A stretch of DNA of 34,589 nucleotides, from contig CAJWQG010000037.1 in NCBI GenBank assembly GCA_913045175.1, positions 1-34,589 of the forward strand. Reading direction: 5' to 3'. Positions within the stretch are counted from its first letter, which is position 1. Each line of letters opens with the position of its first letter. Shown here in pieces: positions 17,226 through 25,673 of the stretch. A model generated the notes under the pieces. That model was not told where the DNA came from, searched no databases, and worked only from the letters and a program-made list of their open reading frames with translations. Both the position numbers and the translations under genes were made by a program. This DNA comes from an uncultured Gammaproteobacteria bacterium (GTDB taxonomy: Bacteria > Pseudomonadota > Gammaproteobacteria > Pseudomonadales > Azotimanducaceae).

Positions 17226-18383
17226 ATGATACGTAACCTGCTTACACTATCAGTGTTTGTCATGCTGAGTTGTCAGCTGCCATTCGCCGGGGCCGATCGC
17301 AAAGCAGATTTTCAGGAAGCCTATCAGAGCTATCAACGAGCAATGGGCATCGGCGACACAGTCGCTGCAATGAAAGCGGCAGAGAAAGCCTACAAGCTAG
17401 GGTCAAAACTGTACGGGAAAAAAAGTGTCAACGCGGCGAAGCTGGCCATTAACTATGCAGGACTGCTTAGCGATAGCCGTGAGCATAAGAAGGCGAAAAG
17501 GGTATTAAAGGGCAAACTGGCGGTGATGGAGGAGAGATACGACGAGCATGCGGTAGATTTGATCGCACCGCTGATGGAGCTTGCCAAGGCAGAATTTAAC
17601 CCAAAGAAACCTCAAAAATCATTAGCATATTTCGAGCGCGTGGCGAGTATTGTCAGCAAGCAGGACAACGCAGTTTTCCTGGCTAGCAAGCATGAGGAGA
17701 TTGCCAATACATTAATACGCATAGGTGGACGTCAGCACACACGTCCATATTTTGAAGCAGCACACCACGGGTATGCGAGCGTGCTGCAGCCGGAAGATAC
17801 CCGTCTTGGTAAGTCTCTAATGCAGATGGGTCTGATCGCTTTACAGGACAATAATTTTAAGGCCGCCACTGAATATCTGAATGACGCACTCACTAGCTTT
17901 GACAGAGGCGGATCAATGAACGCGTCAGAGCGAACTGTGAGAGAACTATTGATCAGCGTCCTGTCTCACGAAAATCGTCACGAAGAGGCTACAGCGCATG
18001 TCCAGGCGTTAGGAGAATTTACTGAAGGGCCTCCTTCGCCGGTGTATACCGTTCCATTAGATCTTGAACCCAAACAAGTGCGCAAAATGAGAGGAAACGC
18101 GATCGTGGTGGGCTTTAAAGTCGATAGCCAGGGATTTGTGTCTAGTCCGCACATCTTGAACTCATCCGTTGAAGGGCTAAACGCGGCTGCGTTAGCAGCA
18201 ATCTCGCAGTTTCGTTTTGCGCCTCGTTTCGTCGGCGGGAAGCCAGTCGCAACAACCAACGTCGACTATACCTTTGACTTTAGAGAGCAATCGTCAATAG
18301 AACAGGCCAAGGAATGGGGCGGCCTTATGCACCGGGCCACCTCCTGTTGCGGCGGTAGCAGACAGATATATCCGCGAATGTAG
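17226..18383 (+). CDS. Secreted TPR protein with TonB C-terminal domain
   Basis: A 385-residue exported protein. Residues 1-23 form a signal peptide (hydrophobic LLTLSVFVMLS, likely cleaved after AGA). The middle, about 30-270, is helical with TPR-like repeats (for example AAMKAAEKAYKLGSKLYG, AATEYLNDALTSFDRGG). Residues about 285-350 form a TonB_C-type domain (NAIVVGFKVDSQGFVSSPHIL then FRFAPRFVGGKPVATTNV). There is no transmembrane N-terminal anchor or Pro-rich linker as in true TonB, so it is a periplasmic TPR protein that borrowed this module rather than an energy transducer. The Cys pair in TSCCGG near the end is unusual. A G9 tract sits directly upstream of the ATG. Function is unknown. 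Confidence 0.8.
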   Translation: MIRNLLTLSVFVMLSCQLPFAGADRKADFQEAYQSYQRAMGIGDTVAAMKAAEKAYKLGSKLYGKKSVNAAKLAINYAGLLSDSREHKKAKRVLKGKLAVMEERYDEHAVDLIAPLMELAKAEFNPKKPQKSLAYFERVASIVSKQDNAVFLASKHEEIANTLIRIGGRQHTRPYFEAAHHGYASVLQPEDTRLGKSLMQMGLIALQDNNFKAATEYLNDALTSFDRGGSMNASERTVRELLISVLSHENRHEEATAHVQALGEFTEGPPSPVYTVPLDLEPKQVRKMRGNAIVVGFKVDSQGFVSSPHILNSSVEGLNAAALAAISQFRFAPRFVGGKPVATTNVDYTFDFREQSSIEQAKEWGGLMHRATSCCGGSRQIYPRM

Positions 18384-18389
18384 TTCCTC

Positions 18390-18407
18390 AAAGGCGCCCC
18401 TTTTTTT
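18390..18407 (+). terminator. Short hairpin with T7 tail after the TPR/TonB-C gene
   Basis: AAAGG (18390-18394), a CGCC loop and CCTTT (18399-18403), continuing into a run of seven T from 18401. It starts 7 bases past the stop codon at 18383. The stem is short but position and T tract fit an intrinsic terminator. Confidence 0.45.
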
Positions 18408-18439
18408 ACGATCATGGTTAATCGACCTTCCAGCAGGGT

Positions 18440-18468
18440 TTGACATCAAATCACCAATCCACTAATCT
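18440..18468 (+). promoter_or_regulatory. Sigma70-type promoter of the cold-shock gene
   Basis: A perfect TTGACA (18440-18445), a 17-base spacer and TAATCT (18463-18468) form a strong sigma70 promoter. Transcription should start near 18475, giving a leader of about 143 bases before the ATG at 18618, similar to the long leaders of cold-inducible csp genes. The leader has a small hairpin GCCT-CAAG-AGGC at 18579-18590, just ahead of the ribosome-binding site. Confidence 0.75.
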
Positions 18469-18617
18469 GCGCGAAAGCTAGAAAACAGCCCTCGGTTTGT
18501 GATCTCCATTTCGCCGTATTATTCGTAATTCTTCGTCCTGTAGTTTCTGAGTTCAAGTCTATTTTCAATGCTGGTAATGCCTCAAGAGGCGCCAATCAAA
18601 AATCATAGGAGACAATT

Positions 18618-18827
18618 ATGTCTGATACAGTAAAAGGAACCGTTAAGTGGTTCAACGAAGCAAAAGGTTTTGGCTTTATCGAGCAGGAATCTGGTCCTGA
18701 TGTGTTTGCACACTTTAGTGCAATCTCAGGTGATGGATTCAAGACGCTTGCAGAAGGCCAGCAGGTTGAGTTCACCGTATCTCAAGGCGAAAAGGGGCCT
18801 CAGGCTTCCAACATCGTCGCGGTTTAA
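18618..18827 (+). CDS. csp: Cold-shock protein, CspA family
   Basis: A single cold-shock domain of 69 residues that binds single-stranded RNA and DNA and melts RNA structure. RNP1 (KGFGFIEQ, about 18-25) and RNP2 (VFAHFSAI) are intact, after the standard [12 protein letters not shown] start. AGGAGA lies 7 bases before the ATG. A sigma70 promoter 150 bases upstream, a long leader and an intrinsic terminator downstream make this a complete one-gene transcription unit. Whether it is cold-induced or constitutive depends on the leader; no copy of the enterobacterial cold-box was recognised by eye. Confidence 0.96.
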   Translation: MSDTVKGTVKWFNEAKGFGFIEQESGPDVFAHFSAISGDGFKTLAEGQQVEFTVSQGEKGPQASNIVAV

Positions 18828-18848
18828 GCCTTAAAGCGTTCGAAAAAG

Positions 18849-18876
18849 AACAGGCCCATTTGGGCCTGTTTTTTTT
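18849..18876 (+). terminator. Intrinsic terminator of the cold-shock gene
   Basis: A 10-bp stem AACAGGCCCA/TGGGCCTGTT around TT (effective loop ATTT or larger) is followed by an eight-T tail (18869-18876). The upstream side is A-rich, so it may also stop minus-strand transcripts from the convergent SDR gene that ends at 18893. Confidence 0.9.
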
Positions 18877-18892
18877 GGCCTGCAGTTAAGCG

Positions 18893-19627
18893 TTAGTGTG
18901 CTCCGCCATCTACCGGTAAGATCGCGCCGGTTGTAAAGCTTGCTGAATCACTGGCCAGGTACAGTGCTGCACCCAAGATTTCATCGGGTTCGCCACCGCG
19001 TTGCATAGGAATAGAGGCTGCTGCGTGCTTGTTGAACACTTCCATATCCCAGGCCTTGCTGATATCAGTCAGAAACGGGCCTGCCATAATACAGTTCACG
19101 CGAACGCTCGGACCATAGGCCGCTGCGAAAGATCGCGTCAGCGCGTTAAGACCTGCCTTTGCAGCCCCATAGGGCTCGGCTCCAGGACTCGCGCCAACCG
19201 ACGCCGTGCTACTTATGTTGATAATGCACCCACCACCTGCCTCCGCCATGCGTTGACCGACATTGGCGCTAAGCCTAAATGGGGCCTTGAGGTTGACGCC
19301 AATCACCTTATCAAACAGGTCCTCCGACACTGCATCCAGAGAGGGATAAAGTGGCGACATGCCGGCATTGTTGATCAGCACGTCAACTTTGCCAAATTCT
19401 CCGTATACCGCATCGACCATCTCGTCCAGTTCCTGCCAATACCCAACGTGACACGCGTAGGGAAAGCCCTTCACACCCAGAGCCTCCACTTCCTTTACGG
19501 TCTCTTCACATGACTCAAGCTTGCGGCTGACGATTGCAACATGTGCACCCTCGGCGGCAAATCCAAGTGCCATGGCGCGGCCCAGCCCGCGACTCCCTCC
19601 GGTAATAAGTATGACTCGATCTTTCAT
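18893..19627 (-). CDS. Classical SDR oxidoreductase (FabG-like)
   Basis: A 244-residue classical short-chain dehydrogenase using NAD(P). Motifs in order: TGGSRGLGRA (residues 9-18), VDVLINNAG (about 81-89), the catalytic Ser in IINISSTAS, the YGAAKAG Tyr/Lys pair (about 152-158) and the C-terminal GAILPVDGG. It follows the DFR-like SDR by 22 bases, so the two should be cotranscribed. AGGGG lies upstream of the ATG. The combination of one classical and one extended SDR suggests two redox steps on one substrate. The substrate is not identifiable from sequence; FabG proper is less likely without fatty-acid genes nearby. Confidence 0.9.
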   Translation of the reverse strand: MKDRVILITGGSRGLGRAMALGFAAEGAHVAIVSRKLESCEETVKEVEALGVKGFPYACHVGYWQELDEMVDAVYGEFGKVDVLINNAGMSPLYPSLDAVSEDLFDKVIGVNLKAPFRLSANVGQRMAEAGGGCIINISSTASVGASPGAEPYGAAKAGLNALTRSFAAAYGPSVRVNCIMAGPFLTDISKAWDMEVFNKHAAASIPMQRGGEPDEILGAALYLASDSASFTTGAILPVDGGAH

Positions 19628-19649
19628 AGTTACCCCTATTGTTCAAAAC

Positions 19650-20741
19650 TCATAACATACCCAGCCGATAATAAGAGTCTATCGTTGCCCTGACCGTATC
19701 TTCGATGGGATAGGTGGTCAGTCCCAGTTCCTGTTTAGCAAGCAGGCAATAGGATCTCGGACCATCCCGTGTCGGTTGAGTAACCTTGTCTCCATCCATT
19801 TCTTCACCGCCTATTTCCGGTACCTGGGGATACATTTTTTGCAACATAGCCTGTAACTGCCAGGTATAGAGCTCACCGTCACGGTCTGCAGCGGAGAGAA
19901 TATAGCGTGAGCCATTTCTGGCGTAGGTGCTTTCGCAGCATAGCCGGTGTGCTCGACCACAATCTCGAACATCCGTGTTGTTCCATAGCATGCGACCGCC
20001 CTCTGTTTTGCTGTAGGGCTTGCCCTTGAGCATGAACTTCATACAGTTCTGCCAACTCCAGGACTGATCGTGATTTTCACACATCAGAGGGCCAATAACG
20101 TGGAGGGGCAAGATTGCCATCGCATCGAAAGTGCCTTCTTCCGCAGCGCGCTTGTAGATCATTCGCTCGGTGTTGGCTTTGGCCATGGCGTAAGCGATGT
20201 TACGGTCCTTCGGGATCATTTCTTCAGTCCAACGACCATCGTAGGCTTCGATGTTGTCGCCACACCAGTCGTTCTCTGTATAGACATATCCATTCGGTCG
20301 CGGATGTCCCACTGCAGCGAACGAACTGGTAAAGACGAATCGCTTAAGCGAACCACCTTTAATTGCCGATTCGAAAGCATGTTCTACTTCTGTAAAGCAT
20401 CCGTCATATACCTGCTGGGGTGTCTCCTTGTTATAGCCGACGGTCGCACCGGTATGGATTACCGCGGCACAACCGTTGAACGCATCGTCGTAACTGCCAG
20501 GATTCAACAGATCGCCCTGATAAAGTTCCACCTTGGCACGATGACCCTCGTTATTCATGGCCAGCAAGTGATCGACCTTCGCGCTGTTACCAGGATCCCG
20601 CACACACGCGCGCACTGTATAGCCCTGCTCCACGCAATCCTGGACGACCCAGGAGCCGATATAGCCGCTAGCGCCAGTGACGGCAATGGGTCCGTCAGCG
20701 GGAGATATTGCTGTTGATGAGTTGGTCACTTCCTGCACCAC
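19650..20741 (-). CDS. Extended SDR, dihydroflavonol-4-reductase-like
   Basis: A 363-residue NAD(P)-dependent extended SDR. It has AVTGASGYIGSW (dinucleotide site, about 20-31), VFTSSFAAVGHP with the catalytic Ser, and AYAMAKAN with the Tyr/Lys pair. It is a paralogue of the SDR at 7602-8678 and shares its layout along the full length, including LLAMN, VYDG and GSRYILSAAD-like segments. The start is GTG 20741, one codon before another GTG; a TATTAA stretch just upstream could be a -10 box of a nearly leaderless message. It precedes the classical SDR by 22 bases. Substrate unknown. Confidence 0.85.
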   Translation of the reverse strand: MVQEVTNSSTAISPADGPIAVTGASGYIGSWVVQDCVEQGYTVRACVRDPGNSAKVDHLLAMNNEGHRAKVELYQGDLLNPGSYDDAFNGCAAVIHTGATVGYNKETPQQVYDGCFTEVEHAFESAIKGGSLKRFVFTSSFAAVGHPRPNGYVYTENDWCGDNIEAYDGRWTEEMIPKDRNIAYAMAKANTERMIYKRAAEEGTFDAMAILPLHVIGPLMCENHDQSWSWQNCMKFMLKGKPYSKTEGGRMLWNNTDVRDCGRAHRLCCESTYARNGSRYILSAADRDGELYTWQLQAMLQKMYPQVPEIGGEEMDGDKVTQPTRDGPRSYCLLAKQELGLTTYPIEDTVRATIDSYYRLGML

Positions 20742-20861
20742 CGCCAGTTAATATGAGGGGCGATAACGTATCACAAAACAAAACACTGCTGTATAGCCCA
20801 CGTTTCCCTATGCGGGAACGGCGGGGTGAGCAATATGCCTGACGCAGTGCGCTGTGACTGA

Positions 20862-20883
20862 GAGAACGACAGGAGAACGACAG
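20862..20883. repeat. Perfect tandem duplication of 11 bp
   Basis: GAGAACGACAG occurs twice head to tail in the non-coding stretch between the divergent SDR (20741) and nucleotidyltransferase (20979) genes. Apart from this the stretch shows no gene. A slippage-prone duplication or a paired binding site are both possible. Confidence 0.7.
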
Positions 20884-20978
20884 GACACCCACGAATTCCT
20901 ATTCCTACTATCACAAGGGAACGCCATTACCAATGCGCGCACTTTTACCAGCAACGGCTCGATGGCGTAGACTAGGCT

Positions 20979-21536
20979 ATGGACTTTAAGTTAGTTACTT
21001 CCACCATACTGAAGGAACTGGAATCTCAGCAGATCAACTACGCTGTTATAGGTGGTTTCGCGCTAGGTTTCTGAGGTGTTACGAGGACTACCATCGACAT
21101 GGACCTGCTGTTGTTAGCCGAGGACGACGCGAAAGTTGAGCGTATTCTCAGTCAATACAGCTACGGAACTGTTCATAAGAGCGAAAATGTTGCCCCGTAT
21201 GTTTCCGACCTGGCACCGTACGGGAATATCGACGTCATTTACGCTTTTAGGGATATCTCAAGAAGTATGCTAGAAAGAAGCGTAGCCAAGGAAATATTGG
21301 CCGATCTGACTATCAGGGTGCTGATACCAGAGGATATTATTGGGCTGAAAGTACAGGCGCTGGTGAACGATCCGAAGCGCGAAGCCAGGGACAATGCGGA
21401 TATCACCGCGCTGGTAAATGCGCAAGTTACCAGGGATGAACAAATCGATTGGGAACTGTTGCAGGATTACTACGAACTGTTCGAGCGTTCTGACGCGTTT
21501 GGTCGTCTGAGGGAGAAATATGACAAAACTCAGTGA
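20979..21536 (+). pseudogene. AbiEii-like nucleotidyltransferase gene with one in-frame TGA
   Basis: Read from ATG 20979, the frame gives an N-terminus ending in YAVIGGFALGF, then TGA (21072-21074), then GVTRTTIDMDLLLL and a full C-terminal domain. The GGFA...DxD pattern is the nucleotidyltransferase active site, and in relatives the residue at the stop is commonly an aromatic, so a TGG-to-TGA change is the simplest explanation. A start at ATG 21099 would keep the second Asp but lose the GG motif and the first Asp, so such a protein should be inactive. AbiEii-type enzymes act as toxins in abortive infection; this branch also includes unstudied housekeeping-like members. The following small gene overlaps its end by 17 bases. 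Confidence 0.75.
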
Positions 21537-21720
21537 ACAGGAGAAGCAGGAGTTGCTCGACGATGCGGCGTCACCAGCCCGTCGCATCGACTTCAGAACG
21601 CTCGACACTAATGCCAATCTGGCACCAGATGAATATATCGCCTTCCTGGACTGGGCCTATCCTTACATGACTGAGAAGCATGAGGACCGAGCACCAATCA
21701 CCGGAGTCTTTTTGCTCTGA
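21520..21720 (+). CDS. Small partner protein of the nucleotidyltransferase
   Basis: A 66-residue acidic protein with a helical N-terminus (LSEQEKQELLDDAASPARRIDF) and a conserved-looking DEYIAFLDWAYPYM segment. Its ATG lies inside the 3' end of the nucleotidyltransferase gene (17-base overlap), so translation is probably coupled. The tight overlap suggests the two proteins act together, possibly as toxin and antidote or as subunits. No family name is recognised. It remains intact although the upstream gene carries a stop codon. The next gene is convergent and starts 47 bases on. Confidence 0.6.
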   Translation: MTKLSEQEKQELLDDAASPARRIDFRTLDTNANLAPDEYIAFLDWAYPYMTEKHEDRAPITGVFLL

Positions 21721-21767
21721 ACTATCGCGGTAGTTTGTTAGACGAGATCAAGACTCGCTCGAATTCC

Positions 21768-23144
21768 CTAGAGCTTTCGAATCTTGAAACTCCGTCCTTT
21801 TATCCTTCCGCGCTGTAACCCTTCCAGCGCCTTTGCGACAACATTGTGATGAATTGCAACATAGGCGGCATACTCTAGGATATCTATCTTTCCGACGGCA
21901 GACCCGGGGATCCCCGCTTCACCGGTGAGTGCACCAAGAATGTCTCCTGGCCGGATTTTCTCTTTTCGGCCCGCTGCGATACACAGGGTGACAAAATCCG
22001 GTGGCGTCATGGTTGCAGATCCATTCAGCGTTTCGATCGGCTCAGCCGTCAGGTGGGAGCCCTGAAAGGCGCCAATGCCATCGAGCTTGTGCTGCTCTCG
22101 GTCTGTCAGCAGGCTCAGGGCCAGCCCTTCCTTTCCCGCCCGTCCAGTGCGCCCGATACGGTGCACGTAGCTTTCTGGATCTTTTGGCAGATCATAGTTG
22201 ATAACCACAGGCAGCTCGTGGATATCGAGACCCCGGGCAGCCACGTCGGTGGCGACCAGGATACGGCAGCTCTGCTGGCGAAACTGAATGAGCACCTGGT
22301 CTCTGTCACGCTGTTCCAGATCGCCGTTTAGTGCCAGCGTTGCGATTCCCATTTTCTGTAGATGTGCGCTGACCTCACGTGTCGCATCCTTCGTATGACA
22401 AAACACGATTGCTCTTTCGGGCTGATAGTGACCGAGCAGCTTCACCAGGCTGTCGAGCTTTCGACTTCGCTGGGTCAGGTAGAACAACTGGCGGATTTGC
22501 CCTTCATCGTGCAACGACTCAACGCTGACCTTTACCGGTGATTGCTGAAAGCGTTCGCTTAACGACTCAATGTTGTCGGGATAGGTCGCCGAAAACAATA
22601 CGGTCTGCCGGTCGCGAGGTGTCTGTTTGATGATGGTTTCAATGTCGTCCATGAATCCCATGTCCAGCATACGATCCGCTTCATCCAGCACCAGCGTGTT
22701 GACTCGGGAGAGTCTTAGCGTCTTTTTTCGCAGGTGGTCTTTGATTCGTCCAGGTGTACCAACAACGATATGCGCACCATGCTCAAGAGAACCGATCTGC
22801 GGGCCAATGGACTGACCACCGCACAGGATGACTACCTTGATATTTTTCTGGTGCCGCGCCAGGCGTCTAACCTCAGCCGCCACCTGAGTGGCCAGTTCCC
22901 GTGTCGGACATAGAATCAGCGCCTGAGCCCCAAAGTCTCGTGGATTAATTTTCGAGAGCAAAGGGAGCGCGAACGTGGCGGTCTTTCCGCTACCGGTCTT
23001 GGCCTGGGCGATGACGTCTTTGCCGTCGAGTGCCAGCGGCAGGACTTTTTCCTGAACGGCGGTCATCTCTTCATAGCCAAGACTATCCAGATTGGCCAGT
23101 TGTTCCTTTGATAGCCCCAGACTGGCGAACGAAGAATCGGTCAC
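21768..23144 (-). CDS. dbpA: ATP-dependent RNA helicase DbpA
   Basis: A DEAD-box helicase acting in late assembly of the 50S ribosomal subunit; DbpA is guided to hairpin 92 of 23S rRNA by its C-terminal domain. All helicase motifs are readable: AKTGSGKT (motif I), PTRELA (Ia), TPGR (Ib), DEAD in VLDEADRM (II), SAT (III), VATDVAARGLD (V) and HRIGRTGRAG (VI). The C-terminal region, from about residue 380, ends in GRIKGRSFKIRKL, typical of the DbpA RNA-binding domain. The length (458) equals the usual 457-460. The start codon is GTG 23144. No close operon partners are seen; the downstream gene is convergent. Confidence 0.95.
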   Translation of the reverse strand: MTDSSFASLGLSKEQLANLDSLGYEEMTAVQEKVLPLALDGKDVIAQAKTGSGKTATFALPLLSKINPRDFGAQALILCPTRELATQVAAEVRRLARHQKNIKVVILCGGQSIGPQIGSLEHGAHIVVGTPGRIKDHLRKKTLRLSRVNTLVLDEADRMLDMGFMDDIETIIKQTPRDRQTVLFSATYPDNIESLSERFQQSPVKVSVESLHDEGQIRQLFYLTQRSRKLDSLVKLLGHYQPERAIVFCHTKDATREVSAHLQKMGIATLALNGDLEQRDRDQVLIQFRQQSCRILVATDVAARGLDIHELPVVINYDLPKDPESYVHRIGRTGRAGKEGLALSLLTDREQHKLDGIGAFQGSHLTAEPIETLNGSATMTPPDFVTLCIAAGRKEKIRPGDILGALTGEAGIPGSAVGKIDILEYAAYVAIHHNVVAKALEGLQRGRIKGRSFKIRKL

Positions 23145-23240
23145 GAGTCATCTGCCGGATGAAATTGCGTTGCAGTTCTCATGGCGTCCTTATACAGGAG
23201 TTGGGACGCTGGCGATACCAATGGTCATCGCTCAGGTTCT

Positions 23241-23949
23241 CTACCTCGGAGAAGCAAAGAAATCTCGAACTGCTCCATTCCATGAGCGCCCTCCAATCAG
23301 GGCCTTCACACTCTGCCAGTCTACGACCTTGAAGTTCTGATTCTCTGCATCACCTCGAGCACTCACGTTAAAGCCATCCTGGACGACCAGTATGCCCGCC
23401 GGATAACCCGGGATGGGTCCATGATGCACGGCAATCCCGTCAGTCTCTTCACTGCCGTCAATCCCGCTGATTGAATCAGCAGCGATAGAGAACTTGCGTA
23501 ACGGTTTATGGCTCGCAAGGTCAAAGACTATATAAGTGTTGTCACCCTGGCTTGAAGCCAGCAGGTAGCTTCGCCCTTCGGAACGATAGATATCCAGGCC
23601 CTCCACGTCGGCAGTCAGCCACAGATCATCAATCGCTGCGATAAGGCGCTTCTCGCCAGTCACTATATCGATCTGCCAGATCCCGGTTTCTTCCTCGCCG
23701 ACATAGAGATGTTGATTGGCACGATCAACCACACAACCTTCAGTCTGCGTTGCGAGATGATACTCGGCGATCGGACCATCGCCCTGCCAACTCCAGGCCT
23801 GCACCAGTCCTTCTTTATCACCCACATAGATGGCCTCGTCGGACACGCAAAGTCCGTAGGGCTCTGCCAGTGCCAGCGGGATGGAACGTAATGCTTCATA
23901 GTAAGACTATGAATATCACCAGACGTTCCCCTGGGTTTCGGAAGTGCAT
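23241..23949 (-). pseudogene. Beta-propeller 3-phytase remnant with internal deletion
   Basis: Beta-propeller phytases strip phosphate from phytate outside the cell. The frame 23906-23241 encodes the C-terminal part only: ALAEPYGLCV, then VGDKEGLVQAWSW, QTEGCVVD, LYVGEEETGIW, ADVEGLDIY, LLASSQGDNTY, ETDGIAV and ENQNFKVVDW, all standard phytase segments. It has no proper start (only GTG 23846) and is preceded by an in-frame TAG. Twenty-five bases after the cytochrome gene an ATG at 23949 opens a short frame, MHFRNPGERLVIFIVLL, which looks like the first part of a signal peptide and stops at 23896-23898. The simplest reading is an ancestral exported phytase that lost its N-terminal half by an out-of-frame deletion near 23898. 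It would have been the third gene of the PhoX-like series. Confidence 0.8.
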
Positions 23950-23974
23950 TACTTCATTGTGACAATTCTGGAGA

Positions 23975-25594
23975 TTATCGACCTGTGTGCGATTCTAACT
24001 GCGCGCCTGCGCCCCAGTTCAGTCGAATATCCCATATGAAACGGTGTTCTCTTTTAAGCGGCCATATGTCTTCGTCGATCTCTCTGAATACATTGGTTGC
24101 AGGTGAGAGCACCACGTCACGCCCCATGATGTAAGACTGCTCTCGGACGACAGACAGGTATGATTTGTTGAGTGCACGAGCACGTGCTCTTGAAGGTGAA
24201 ATCAGCGCCGCGATGTGTGGCGCCTTCTCGACCACCCGACGATTTACACTACCATTTTCGTCGAACCACCGATCCAACATCTCCTGATTCTGCCGAAACT
24301 CATCGCCTCCACCGACCCTACTCATATAGGTCAGATATTCACCGTCTTCTTCGCCTATGTTGGGTACATCTGTTATGTCGGTCAGGTCGATGTAACCCCA
24401 GCCATCAGCACCCGCTACTTTGCGTGGAAAGGAAAAAGTCTGGTCTATGGTCGAACCAATCGACTTGTGGCATCCGACACAGAAAAACTGCTCTTCCCGG
24501 CTCTGTTTACGCAGCTCCCCATGCTCATCTTCGATAAAGCCAAGTATTGTCCAGCCGCGGTGATTGCTCAATCCGTTGCGACCCTTGTCTATCACGCGTG
24601 GCAGCTTCTCAAAGTTTTTTTCCTTCTTCTCCAGGTAATACGATGACGCAAGTACCGACCTGGATAGAAAAGCAACCTTGTTCATGTAGCGAACCTCCTT
24701 GATTCGCCGGCTCGGTCGAGCATGTCCCTGCTCGTCAAGGTCGACATAACGTACGGTATGCAAAAACTGCGTTCCTGCCGGATAAAGCATGCTGGCCAGC
24801 GAGGTCTCACTGGCATCTCCCACATAGCGCTCGCGACGCAATAGCCTGCCAACATCTGGCTGTAGCTCACCATTTCCATCGATATCGATGCGCAACACCA
24901 TTTCATCAACAGGAGGAATTGTCGTTTCTGCCCGATCAGATATCGCCAACTCCAACAGGCCAAGATTGACGAAATAAACGTCTCGCGAGTAACTGCCATC
25001 GATGCTGGAGAAGGCCTCAGGCAGGCGAATCATGACGTCATCGGTCGCGCCATTGGTTGGCCAAAAAGTGCTTGGCATCGGCTTGTAGTTAAAGGCAACC
25101 CAGCGCGATCCATCCAGGGCCACACCTTGTTTGTCAAAGGCTTGTTTACCGAGCGCAAGATTCCGGATAACAGGTTCTGGTCCTGGCCAGGCATCGCTTT
25201 CGACGAACTTGATAAACCGCTCATAGTTGTCATCATCGATCCAGGCATCGATAGCCTCATCAGTAATTGCCCTTGCTTTCTCTCGTCGATCGACAAAAAG
25301 ATTCTGCCAGCTATTGGAGACACCAACATCGGAGAATACGTACGTGCCCTGAAAGAAACCATCGTTCTGAACATTAGGTCGCTGTTCACTCGCGTCGTAG
25401 GTTTGATGACAGATAAAGCAGGGGTTATTTACGCCGTCTGTCTTTGTGTAGCATTGCGCGGGAATGGGCGCTTCGGGATTGTAGATGCGGTCGGTGCCGC
25501 TTAGTTTCTTAACAATCTCCAGCCGTTCTTTATCGGTCATGTCTGCAATCGCGATCGGACCGATGAACATAAAGAATACAATTACTAGTCTCAT
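23975..25594 (-). CDS. Exported protein with two c-type haem motifs
   Basis: A 539-residue periplasmic protein with a signal peptide (RLVIVFFMFIGPIAIA, about 1-18). Two haem-binding motifs are visible: CFICH (59-63) near the start and CVGCH (372-376) in the last third. Between them lies IDIDGNGELQPDVG (236-249), which resembles an EF-hand calcium loop but lacks the usual acidic residue at the last position. No known cytochrome subfamily was recognised. The frame is open to 25738 inside the PhoX-like gene, but ATG 25594, with GGAAA upstream, gives the signal peptide directly. It follows the PhoX-like gene by 79 bases with a hairpin in between, and precedes a broken phytase by 25 bases. A role linked to the PhoX-like protein is inferred from position only. 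Confidence 0.75.
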   Translation of the reverse strand: MRLVIVFFMFIGPIAIADMTDKERLEIVKKLSGTDRIYNPEAPIPAQCYTKTDGVNNPCFICHQTYDASEQRPNVQNDGFFQGTYVFSDVGVSNSWQNLFVDRREKARAITDEAIDAWIDDDNYERFIKFVESDAWPGPEPVIRNLALGKQAFDKQGVALDGSRWVAFNYKPMPSTFWPTNGATDDVMIRLPEAFSSIDGSYSRDVYFVNLGLLELAISDRAETTIPPVDEMVLRIDIDGNGELQPDVGRLLRRERYVGDASETSLASMLYPAGTQFLHTVRYVDLDEQGHARPSRRIKEVRYMNKVAFLSRSVLASSYYLEKKEKNFEKLPRVIDKGRNGLSNHRGWTILGFIEDEHGELRKQSREEQFFCVGCHKSIGSTIDQTFSFPRKVAGADGWGYIDLTDITDVPNIGEEDGEYLTYMSRVGGGDEFRQNQEMLDRWFDENGSVNRRVVEKAPHIAALISPSRARARALNKSYLSVVREQSYIMGRDVVLSPATNVFREIDEDIWPLKREHRFIWDIRLNWGAGAQLESHTGR

Positions 25595-25617
25595 CGTTTG
25601 ATTTCCAGAAAAGAAGT

Positions 25618-25650
25618 AAAGGGCGAGGAATGTATCCCCGCCCTTTTTTA
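25618..25650 (-). terminator. Hairpin between the PhoX-like and di-haem genes
   Basis: AAAGGGCG...CGCCCTTT with an internal GGA/TCC extension and one A-C mismatch. Six T follow on the plus strand; in the direction of the genes (minus) the tail is only TTTACTTCTTTT. It may act as an attenuator, lowering expression of the di-haem gene relative to the PhoX-like gene, or as an mRNA stabiliser. Confidence 0.55.
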
Positions 25651-25673
25651 AGGTTCCACGAACCGTACTGAAG

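Noticed and set aside
18475-18617. Riboswitch in the long leader of the cold-shock gene
   Set aside because: Only one small hairpin is visible and long unstructured leaders are normal for csp genes; no aptamer class fits.
20070-20717. A 215-codon open frame on + opposite the DFR-like SDR
   Set aside because: Same reason: the minus strand encodes a complete SDR; the opposite frame resembles no protein family.
21072-21074. Selenocysteine at the in-frame TGA
   Set aside because: The site is not a redox motif, relatives are not known to use Cys there, and no SECIS-like hairpin with the right spacing was seen directly after the codon.
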